64,000 nt of DNA from Roseibium algicola (GTDB lineage Bacteria > Pseudomonadota > Alphaproteobacteria > Rhizobiales > Stappiaceae), in NCBI RefSeq assembly GCF_001999245.1, contig NZ_CP019630.1, forward strand, positions 248,001 through 312,000. Direction: 5' to 3'. The position numbers were made by a program, and so were the translations under genes. The notes beneath the pieces were generated by a model that saw only the letters and a program-made list of their open reading frames with translations, did no database searches and was not told the origin of the DNA. Positions 34,940 to 41,144 of this stretch are shown here, piece by piece. How positions within the stretch are numbered: the stretch's first letter is position 1; each line of letters begins with the position of its first letter.

Positions 34940-35139
34940 TCCACCGCCTTTGGCTTGACGTTGATGCGGTAAGTTTCTTTGCGTCCACCCAACCCGCAGC
35001 TATCAAGAAATATGTCGGCATCTCTGCGACTATCCCACAAGCCACCAAAGAAATGCTCGCCGCCTGTGACGTATACATGAACCGAACCTGGTCGAATTTC
35101 TTTATCTGAACCGAACAACGGTCTGCACATCTTCGCCAC
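34936..35139 (-). CDS. element mini-gene, 67 aa, unknown
   Basis: Basic, with GSVHVYVTGGEHFFGGLWDSR in the centre and a C-terminal strand. Directly abuts the stop of the upstream secreted protein gene. Not recognised. Confidence 0.6.
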   Translation of the reverse strand: MAKMCRPLFGSDKEIRPGSVHVYVTGGEHFFGGLWDSRRDADIFLDSCGLGGRKETYRINVKPKAVE

Positions 35140-35388
35140 TCAAACCTCCTGACCTGACCGGCAATAAGCGCCGGCCTTGTTGCGTATCCAAAGCACGTCG
35201 CCTTGCTTCGCCTTCACACGCACAATCACGTGCTCAGCTACCCATTCATGTTGCAGCCGAGCAGTTCTGAGAAACTGCGCCAGCTCAGCCGGTGACAGGC
35301 ACGTGGTTTCGTTCGTGCTTGGCGGGCGTTCGTTGCTGGCCATTGCTGGCGAGGTGAGAGCGAGAAGGACGGCGAGCGTGCGGGTCAT
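35140..35388 (-). CDS. small secreted element protein
   Basis: 82 aa with an N-terminal signal peptide (RTLAVLLALTSPAMASN) and two cysteines in the mature part, so probably periplasmic with one disulfide. Function unknown. Overlaps the upstream gene by four bases. Confidence 0.6.
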   Translation of the reverse strand: MTRTLAVLLALTSPAMASNERPPSTNETTCLSPAELAQFLRTARLQHEWVAEHVIVRVKAKQGDVLWIRNKAGAYCRSGQEV

Positions 35389-35696
35389 GGCTTTGCTTCT
35401 GCCGCAAGCTGCGCCTTCGCAAGCTCAAGAAGATGGTTCCATGTCGCTACAATTATACGAGCGTGCGCGGCTGAGTTCGGACTTGGCCCCGTGTGGCAGA
35501 TGATCGTTTCAGATCCTTCCAGGTAAACGCCTTGTAGTGCTGTCTCATCTGGAAGGTCGAAATTATCTCGCGTCAGGTTGAGCGTGTTTCTGAACTGATT
35601 GATATGCTCTTCATCTGATTGCGTTGCAGTCTCACCCCATTCAACTGGACCGACTGCGAGAAGACGCTCGACTATGTCATCTGGGATACGGTTCAT
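35385..35696 (-). CDS. element protein, 103 aa, unknown
   Basis: First gene of an eight-gene leftward operon (35696 to 33255). Acidic and helical. Promoter lies in 35697-35790 next to an operator site. Not recognised. Confidence 0.6.
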   Translation of the reverse strand: MNRIPDDIVERLLAVGPVEWGETATQSDEEHINQFRNTLNLTRDNFDLPDETALQGVYLEGSETIICHTGPSPNSAAHARIIVATWNHLLELAKAQLAAEAKP

Positions 35697-35769
35697 CCCG
35701 CCACACCCTCCAAATCATTCAATTTGGTGAATATAGCATAAACGGCATTTTGGATGCAACGGCTCGACT

Positions 35770-35785
35770 GTATCAAATACGATAT
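35770..35785. promoter_or_regulatory. element operator site (GTATCA-AATA-CGATAT)
   Basis: One of nine sites matching RTATCR-N4-YGNTAY in this element. It lies 74 bp upstream of the leftward operon starting at 35696. Confidence 0.6.
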
Positions 35786-36244
35786 TTAATACATCACAGA
35801 AATTGATTGATTGAGCGTGATTGATCACAGAAACAGGCGGCAAAAAAACTCAGGAACTAAATAATTCCAATTTTATAAGTATCTCCAATAACTTATTACT
35901 GATAGATTAGTTTTGACCTGTTTTCAGTATAGTGAATAGGCGGAAAGTGCTTTTTGTAGGGTAAAATTACCCCTACAATAATCAAAGAGACCCCCTTCGA
36001 AAAAAAGACAGAACTAAAATATAATAAAATATATATTATAAGTTATTGATATTATTAAGTTATTTCATCTGGATTTATTGAACATTCAATTATTTGAATA
36101 TATTGTATCTTATTGATTTTTATAACAAATTTCGGTTTTATTTTATTTTCAATAAATACCCTCCGAAGCCCTTTCTTGAGTGAAAAACTCCACTTTGTTT
36201 GGCGCTGCCTAAAAATTAAATACGCCTAAAAAATGTGCATCACG

Positions 36245-36273
36245 CAAAAGAAAACCCGCTCAAGGCGGGTTCA
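36245..36273 (-). terminator. intrinsic terminator after the Bro-N gene
   Basis: Seven-bp stem (36253-36259 with 36265-36271) followed, on the minus strand, by TTTTCTTTT. Confidence 0.75.
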
Positions 36274-36298
36274 AAAGTCCGATATTGGTGCCTGATAT

Positions 36299-37192
36299 CT
36301 ATCCAATCCAGGTCAAGACAATTGATGGTCTACCCTTCTTACCTTCGTTCCTGTTCTCTCTTTTGATCAGGTTTTCAGATTCCAGATCAGAAAGAATGAT
36401 GTTTCGTTCTTCGGCAGTAAGACCTTGCATACCACGTGATAGCTCACGCTCAGAGCATGGACTGCGCCGGATTAGAAAGCTCTTGACGAGTTCTCTTTGT
36501 ATGTCTGAAGTAACCACAACGCTCTTCTCTGCTCGCTTCAGTCTCGTGCCTTTCCAGACGAGCCATGTGACGTCATTCGGCCTTTTGAAGCCAATCGGCC
36601 CCTTCCCTTTGAAGCGGTTAATTGTTCCCTTCAGAACCTCACCTCGCACGATGGCGCGTCTTTCTTCCGCATCCAATTCCGGAAACATTTTGAACAGCTC
36701 CCGTTCATGTATCGCGCCAGCTTCGCTGATGACATTTCTAATACGCCTTACGGGGTCATGCGCATCTTCTGGCTCAACAATGCCAGCAAGCTTACGTCTA
36801 CGACGATCCTGCTCCGGCGTTTTTTGCTTTCTCTCATAATCCGAAAATGCGTCTATCAAAAGGCTCATGCCTTCCGGGTACTTGTGCAGGTCCTCAGTTG
36901 GTGCGCCATTCGAATAAAACCACTCATTGAATTTTCTGAACTTCTCAGATTTCCCATCGGCAGCAGATAATACAACAGCATGAGGGCTTAAATGGGTGAG
37001 ACTATGCACACCATTACCCGTCTTGTTTTTCAACCGCATCTTGTCTTTTTCATTAAAGAGCGAGGCAATATATACATGATTGCCATATCCAGTCGCCTCG
37101 CAAACATCCTTCGCGACTGCCCATATCTGCCCGTCATGGACGGCTGTCCTAATATGTTCATTTTCTGCAAGGTATTTCATCAGATCATTCAT
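36299..37192 (-). CDS. Bro-N domain antirepressor with C-terminal winged helix
   Basis: 297 aa. Bro-N/BRO domain at residues about 10-100 (VHDGQIWAVAKDVCEATGYGN and NEKDKMRLKNKTGNGVHSLTHL), a charged linker, then repeated helix-turn-helix-like segments. The last 60 residues (SERELSRGMQGLTAEERN to the end KGRPSIVLTWIG) closely resemble the C-terminus of the prim-pol protein at 41145. Start 37192 follows AGGAGA. A likely antirepressor controlling the nearby XRE gene or the main switch. Confidence 0.85.
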   Translation of the reverse strand: MNDLMKYLAENEHIRTAVHDGQIWAVAKDVCEATGYGNHVYIASLFNEKDKMRLKNKTGNGVHSLTHLSPHAVVLSAADGKSEKFRKFNEWFYSNGAPTEDLHKYPEGMSLLIDAFSDYERKQKTPEQDRRRRKLAGIVEPEDAHDPVRRIRNVISEAGAIHERELFKMFPELDAEERRAIVRGEVLKGTINRFKGKGPIGFKRPNDVTWLVWKGTRLKRAEKSVVVTSDIQRELVKSFLIRRSPCSERELSRGMQGLTAEERNIILSDLESENLIKRENRNEGKKGRPSIVLTWIG

Positions 37193-37205
37193 ACCGTATC
37201 TCCTG

Positions 37206-37550
37206 TTAGGCAAATTCAGGCAGAGACAGAAGGCGTTTTGCGTCCTTGGCTGCGGACAACAAAACTTCTTCATTCATCAGGTCATCAAACTCGATTGTGC
37301 CGATGTAGACCTTGATTGCGATGTCTCTGGCGTCTTCAGCCGGCGTGCTGATCGCTTCATCAAATACGGCTTTGAGCGCGGTTTGATCCGGGCTTTCCAT
37401 GCCTGCGTTATAATCAGCCATGATCTGCGACCATGCAGCGTCAGCGCGGTTCTTGAGTGCCTGCAACGCCGTTGCTGTTGCCTGCGTTGATGTAAAGCCA
37501 GCAGTCATGGCAAGCATACTGCCGCGTGTGAAATCTCGACGGTTCATCAT
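37206..37550 (-). CDS. exported-looking element protein with Tat-like signal
   Basis: 114 aa beginning MMNRRDFTRGSMLAMTAGF, which fits a twin-arginine signal (RRDFTRG, then a hydrophobic stretch). The mature part is helical. Start codons ATGATG at 37550/37547 after GGAGG. Unknown function. Confidence 0.6.
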   Translation of the reverse strand: MMNRRDFTRGSMLAMTAGFTSTQATATALQALKNRADAAWSQIMADYNAGMESPDQTALKAVFDEAISTPAEDARDIAIKVYIGTIEFDDLMNEEVLLSAAKDAKRLLSLPEFA

Positions 37551-37711
37551 GCGTCCTCCAATACCTTGACAGCAGCGCCGCCAGACAACTTTGGCAGCTT
37601 TGGTGCAGGGATTGCATAAGCGTTGCCGTTGTCGCGCTCTGCGCGCTCGAAAGCTGCACGCAGCGCCGGGTTTTTGAACATCGAGGAAAGAGATTGTGCC
37701 TGGTATGCCAT
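37547..37711 (-). CDS. 54-aa element mini-protein
   Basis: MAYQAQSLSSMFKNPALRAAFERAE followed by a proline/lysine-rich tail. Start 37711 is favoured over upstream in-frame starts that would cross the promoter region. First gene of the Bro-N operon. Confidence 0.5.
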   Translation of the reverse strand: MAYQAQSLSSMFKNPALRAAFERAERDNGNAYAIPAPKLPKLSGGAAVKVLEDA

Positions 37712-37811
37712 TTTTGATATTTCCCGTGTTGACTTTCCGTCTTGCGATGAAATATACATAAATGGTGCAACATTGCATGTCAACATCATTAGTGCGATAT
37801 AGGCAAAAAAA

Positions 37812-38024
37812 GTGCTATCACCAAGAGAATGTAAGGCAGCAAGAGCCGGCCTTGATTGGTCGCGTGATGAGCTTGCGGAAAAATCAGGCGTTGGAAAGCG
37901 CACCATCGTTGACTTCGAAAACGGTGCGCGTGAACCAATAAACGCAACAAAACTTGCTTTAAAATCAGCGCTTGAAGCTGGTGGAGCAAAATTCGAGACC
38001 GGGATGGTATGCGTTCCGATCTAA
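37812..38024 (+). CDS. small XRE-type regulator
   Basis: 70 aa, a single helix-turn-helix domain (CKAARAGLDWSRDELAEKSGVGKRTIVDFENG). GTG start. Divergent from the Bro-N operon with a 100-bp gap holding operator half-sites, so it probably represses that operon and is countered by the antirepressor. Confidence 0.8.
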   Translation: MLSPRECKAARAGLDWSRDELAEKSGVGKRTIVDFENGAREPINATKLALKSALEAGGAKFETGMVCVPI

Positions 38025-38089
38025 GTATCTGGACATATTTCAAATTGTCTGATTGAAATAATTCAATTCAACGTTGTCAGGATTGACAT

Positions 38090-38386
38090 ATGGCTACCGT
38101 TATCAGAACCACAAAGCGCAAGCGCGGAATCTTCGGCACTATCATGTGGTGGCTGTTTCTAGCCTTCAACGCAATCATGCTGATTTTTACCGGATTGATT
38201 GTTTATGGCGGCGGATCTGCCGTTACCAATACGCAAGACGCAGCAGAGCAAGCCGGAGCCGTTATCGGCACCGGGATTGGCGTTAGCATCATGATAAGCG
38301 CGTGGCTGACAGGAAGCCTTATCCTGGGTTTGATTGTTGCCCTGACGCGCGGTAAGGAAGTGACGGTAGAAAGAACCGTCGATTAA
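38090..38386 (+). CDS. two-span membrane protein of the element
   Basis: 98 aa with two hydrophobic helices (MWWLFLAFNAIMLIFTGLIV and ISAWLTGSLILGLIVALT) and a basic N-terminus. Its TAA shares bases with the TAA of the opposite-strand lipoprotein gene. Function unknown. Confidence 0.65.
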   Translation: MATVIRTTKRKRGIFGTIMWWLFLAFNAIMLIFTGLIVYGGGSAVTNTQDAAEQAGAVIGTGIGVSIMISAWLTGSLILGLIVALTRGKEVTVERTVD

Positions 38387-38751
38387 TTCTCACACGAATA
38401 AACGTGCTCATACTGCCCATAGATCACCTTGCGCGTGTCTGTGATCGTGCACGTGCGACCGGTCGATGCGATATAGGCTTTTGCCATTTCCTGATGCTGC
38501 AAGCCTTCCGGCAACGTTTGAGCAATACCAAGCGTAAGGCCGCTTGCCGCTCCTGCTGACGCGCCTTTGCCGATAGACGGCGTTGTCATCATCTTGCCTT
38601 CTGCCGGCTTGTCAAAGATGCGCCAATTATCGCCATCGTACTCAAAGCGCATGACCGGCGTGCCTTCATACTTCATCGCGTCGGAAACGCTCTGACAGCC
38701 TGCCAATATGGCAAGCGCTGCAATTGGAACAAATCTGGAAATCATGTTCAC
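38383..38751 (-). CDS. element-encoded lipoprotein
   Basis: 122 aa. Signal peptide with lipobox LAGCQ at about residue 19. Mature part has two cysteines (TGRTCTITD...YSCEN) and a Gly/Ala-rich middle. A surface or periplasmic lipoprotein; superinfection exclusion is one possibility but nothing proves it. Start 38751 or 38745. Confidence 0.65.
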   Translation of the reverse strand: MNMISRFVPIAALAILAGCQSVSDAMKYEGTPVMRFEYDGDNWRIFDKPAEGKMMTTPSIGKGASAGAASGLTLGIAQTLPEGLQHQEMAKAYIASTGRTCTITDTRKVIYGQYEHVYSCEN

Positions 38752-38824
38752 CCCCTAAAGAGGTGCGATGCTAAACGGCGCGCGATGATTGCGCAAGCTG
38801 GCCGATTTCCGCCAATCCTAAATA

Positions 38825-38881
38825 ATATCAAAAATGATATTTTTATCTCTTGACTGGCCGTCATAATATCAATTATGCTAT
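38825..38881 (+). promoter_or_regulatory. promoter with two element operators
   Basis: Operators ATATCA-AAAA-TGATAT (38825-38840) and ATATCA-ATTA-TGCTAT (38866-38881) flank TTGACT (38850), with a -10-like TATGCT at 38874. The second operator covers the -10. It drives the rightward mini-genes from 39026; the first may also control the leftward lipoprotein gene. Confidence 0.65.
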
Positions 38882-39025
38882 TTTCTATAGCTTGAACGAT
38901 ACATCCAGGAGCCGGCCATGTAGTGCGACGGGCAAACATAAGGCGGCGCACATCGCAATTGCCGCCAGCCCCACAGAAAGCATCCGTGCGGTGCTTTGTG
39001 TCGGACTGAAAGAAAGGAATGAACG

Positions 39026-39226
39026 ATGGCAGGACTCGTGATCATACCCGAAAGCATGGAACAAGCGATGAAGCGCGACTTGGACAGGCTTCGCGACAGC
39101 CTCCCCGAAAATGAGCGCGAGGCGTTCGAAGCAGAGCGCCACATCCACCGCCAGACGATCATCGATCACTTCGCGGAATACGGGTCTTACCCCGAGATTG
39201 GCGGCGTAGAAAAGGCCGTCGCCTAA
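39026..39226 (+). CDS. 66-aa element mini-protein, unknown
   Basis: Helical and strongly charged (SMEQAMKRDLDRLRDSLPENEREAFEAE). Preceded by the leader TGTCGGACTGAAAG with AAAGGA. Not recognised. Confidence 0.6.
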   Translation: MAGLVIIPESMEQAMKRDLDRLRDSLPENEREAFEAERHIHRQTIIDHFAEYGSYPEIGGVEKAVA

Positions 39227-39259
39227 CCCCTCCCGAACTTGGCCGGTCGGCGGACCTTT

Positions 39260-39293
39260 AGACCGGAGCGGTCTGTTTTGTCGGACTGAAAGG
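39260..39293 (+). promoter_or_regulatory. hairpin plus repeated leader before gene at 39301
   Basis: AGACCG-GAG-CGGTCT (39260-39274) then TGTTTTG and TCGGACTGAAAG (39281). The same hairpin-T-leader order (AAAGCA/TGCTTT, then TCGGACTGAAAG at 39001) precedes the gene at 39026. Possibly a partial terminator between mini-genes. Confidence 0.4.
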
Positions 39294-39300
39294 ACACCAG

Positions 39301-39477
39301 ATGAAAGACGAACGATGGTCCGCGTATGAGGAATACGACGAAGGGCGAATTGGAAGCATTGGAATGCACGGCCTCAAAAGTAGGCAGGAGGCAATTGAAT
39401 GGCTGACCAAGTGCTTTGACTGGAAGCGCTGCTGGTACAAGAAGCCATCTTGGCGCATCGAATGCCGCAAAAACTGA
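39301..39477 (+). CDS. 58-aa element mini-protein, unknown
   Basis: ATG after AAAGGACACC. Acidic first half, then W/K/C-rich end (KCFDWKRCWYKKPSWRIECRKN). Not recognised. Confidence 0.5.
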   Translation: MKDERWSAYEEYDEGRIGSIGMHGLKSRQEAIEWLTKCFDWKRCWYKKPSWRIECRKN

Positions 39478-39493
39478 AAGAAAGGACAACCCG

Positions 39494-39658
39494 ATGACCG
39501 GACAGGAAGCCTACGAGGAAGACGTGCGCAGATGCCCGCTCTATCCCCACAATGGAAAGCCACGCCCGCAATGGGATGACCTTTCCGACCTGATCAAAAG
39601 CACGTGGAACAAATACCCGGATCCGCGTGAATATGCGAACAAGAGGAAGACCGCCTGA
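39494..39658 (+). CDS. 54-aa element mini-protein, unknown
   Basis: ATG after AAAGGACAACC. Polar (RRCPLYPHNGKPRPQWDDL). Stop overlaps the next start as TGATG. Confidence 0.55.
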   Translation: MTGQEAYEEDVRRCPLYPHNGKPRPQWDDLSDLIKSTWNKYPDPREYANKRKTA

Positions 39659-39825
39659 TGCAATATCTCCTGATTATCGTCACGTTGTCCGGCGCGTTTC
39701 AGATCGAGCGCGTGCACGACGACAAGCCGGCCTGCATTGAACAGCTCAAGAGCCAGGTCCATAACAAGACGCGCACCGGCTGGATGTGCAAGCCGTTCAA
39801 ATATGAGCCTGCCAAACAGCGCTAA
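39658..39825 (+). CDS. 55-aa element mini-protein, possibly exported
   Basis: Hydrophobic start (MQYLLIIVTLSGAFQIERV) that may be a weak signal, then two cysteines. Translationally coupled to the gene before it. Unknown. Confidence 0.5.
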   Translation: MQYLLIIVTLSGAFQIERVHDDKPACIEQLKSQVHNKTRTGWMCKPFKYEPAKQR

Positions 39826-39851
39826 CACCTCCCAGATCCTCCCCAACTTAC

Positions 39852-39888
39852 GGACTGATATGCTCGCGCATATCGGTCCTTTCTTTTG
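39852..39888 (+). terminator. intrinsic terminator of the 39-kb mini-gene operon
   Basis: Twelve-bp stem with one G-U (39852-39863 with 39868-39879), TCGC loop, then TTTCTTTT. Confidence 0.85.
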
Positions 39889-39910
39889 ATGTGCCAGGAC
39901 GCATAAAAAA

Positions 39911-39963
39911 ATATCGTTTTTGCTATTTTCCCCATTGACACGCATACAAATTATTTGTACGTT
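39911..39963 (+). promoter_or_regulatory. element promoter with operator
   Basis: Operator ATATCG-TTTT-TGCTAT (39911-39926), then TTGACA (39935)-N17-TACGTT (39958). A near-twin arrangement precedes the gene at 40667. Confidence 0.7.
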
Positions 39964-39993
39964 AGAGACATCAAGAGCATAGGAGATAGAGAA

Positions 39994-40164
39994 ATGACCG
40001 ACGTTAAATCCGCAACACTCAAAAAGAATGGAAAAGAAATTGAAATTTTTGTCGGGCAGATGGAAGAAAATTGCTATGGCGATCTTCGCTACGTTGCATG
40101 CAAGCAGCCTGATATGAAATACACCTTCTACGCCGATCCTGATTTCGTCACTATCAATGAGTGA
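39994..40164 (+). CDS. 56-aa element mini-protein, unknown
   Basis: ATG after AGGAGATAGAG. Small beta-like protein (KSATLKKNGKEIEIFVGQMEE). Its end overlaps the next gene by 8 bp. Confidence 0.6.
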   Translation: MTDVKSATLKKNGKEIEIFVGQMEENCYGDLRYVACKQPDMKYTFYADPDFVTINE

Positions 40165-40393
40165 CCTAACAAAAGACGCCATGTATTGGGCCGATATCGG
40201 TGACAACCGGGTTGGCCCAATCATCCGCGAACTTATAGAAGCTTTGGCAGAAAGCGAAGACCCTCACCTAGTGAAACAGGTCGCCAGACGGATTCGCCTA
40301 CTCTCTAGCTCCCTCGAATCTATGGCCCACAGGATGGCAGACAACCACAACAGGGCAGATTGCCCGATTTGCAAACACGGATCGACGCTATGA
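40157..40393 (+). CDS. 78-aa element protein with CxxC end
   Basis: Helical, ending HNRADCPICKHGSTL, a possible half zinc site. ATGA overlap with the next gene. Not recognised. Confidence 0.55.
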   Translation: MSDLTKDAMYWADIGDNRVGPIIRELIEALAESEDPHLVKQVARRIRLLSSSLESMAHRMADNHNRADCPICKHGSTL

Positions 40394-40587
40394 CCTCCGA
40401 CGATTTCAAAGCATGGCTGGCCGACATGAAAGAGGCTGGCCTTGCCACGTCAGACGCGCATTGTGGCCGTTTGCTTGGCCGCTCTGCTAACCAGATCGTG
40501 AATATGAAAAACAAGGGCGCAGACAAAGCGACTGGGCTTGCATGTTCCGCGCTTTTGGCCGGCTTGGATGAGTATCAAAAAAAATAG
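40390..40587 (+). CDS. possible Cro-like helix-turn-helix protein
   Basis: 65 aa. FKAWLADMKEAGLATSDAHCGRLLGRSANQIVNMKNKG can be read as a small helix-turn-helix with LLGRSANQIVNM as recognition region. Weak similarity only. Its 3' end overlaps the operator at 40584. Confidence 0.5.
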   Translation: MTSDDFKAWLADMKEAGLATSDAHCGRLLGRSANQIVNMKNKGADKATGLACSALLAGLDEYQKK

Positions 40588-40635
40588 CGTTTTTGATATT
40601 TATCCATTGACACATATCCAAATAATTTGTATGTT
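40584..40635 (+). promoter_or_regulatory. element promoter with operator
   Basis: Operator ATAGCG-TTTT-TGATAT (40584-40599), then TTGACA (40607)-N17-TATGTT (40630). Same layout as the promoter at 39911. Confidence 0.75.
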
Positions 40636-40666
40636 CTTTTCATAGGGAAACGAAAGGAACACGGAA

Positions 40667-40882
40667 ATGACCATGGAACAGATCAACGCAGAACGCGCAG
40701 CAGAACTTAAAGCCGAACTGGCTTCTATCGATCCGGCTGATACTTTTTCTCAATATTGGGCTCAGTCCCCGTCTGCTTCAGTCATTCGTGACTACAAGGC
40801 CGGCCGCACCGTCGAGATTAAAGCTTGCCGTATTCGCAATCGCAAAAATCGTGAGGCTTTGGCCCGTGCACGAAAGATTTAA
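40667..40882 (+). CDS. 71-aa element protein with basic C-terminus
   Basis: Helical N-terminus (INAERAAELKAELASIDPAD) and Arg/Lys-rich end (CRIRNRKNREALARARK), suggesting nucleic acid contact. Single-gene transcript between its own promoter and terminator. Confidence 0.6.
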   Translation: MTMEQINAERAAELKAELASIDPADTFSQYWAQSPSASVIRDYKAGRTVEIKACRIRNRKNREALARARKI

Positions 40883-40894
40883 CCACCCATTTAG

Positions 40895-40927
40895 AGCCCG
40901 GCGAAATCACACTTTGCCGGGCTTTTC
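40895..40927 (+). terminator. intrinsic terminator
   Basis: Stem AGCCCGGC (40895) with GCCGGGCT (40916), then TTTT. Confidence 0.8.
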
Positions 40928-41121
40928 GTATCACAATGGGTTCACGAGACTTCAGAACAACGGAACGCCCATTGCGCCAGCTTCCATCGCTTCATTGCTT
41001 CAGCATGCAGCCAATCACAGACATTTACCGAAACACCACAAAATTTACATAAACAAGATTCGCGCCGTCAGGAAATTTGGGTCTTGGGTTGACGAAAAAG
41101 GCAGATATATAGCCTAAAAAT

Positions 41122-41143
41122 AAGCCCCTCACGGGGCTTTTTC
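41122..41143. terminator. bidirectional intrinsic terminator
   Basis: AAGCCCC/GGGGCTT stem with T-rich tracts on both sides, between the end of the prim-pol gene and rightward transcripts. The 40928-41121 gap otherwise holds nothing I can support. Confidence 0.7.
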
Positions 41144-41144
41144 T

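Larger units (their letters stand above)
35697..36298. other. 602-bp AT-rich non-coding region, candidate replication origin or control region
   Basis: No convincing gene. Contains an operator (35770-35785), short repeats of TTATTGAT and AAGTTATT, a stretch from about 36000 to 36150 that is nearly pure A/T, and a leftward terminator. Such a DNA-unwinding-like tract in an element with its own DnaA-IV, helicase and prim-pol could be its origin. No clear DnaA boxes or long iterons seen. Confidence 0.4.
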
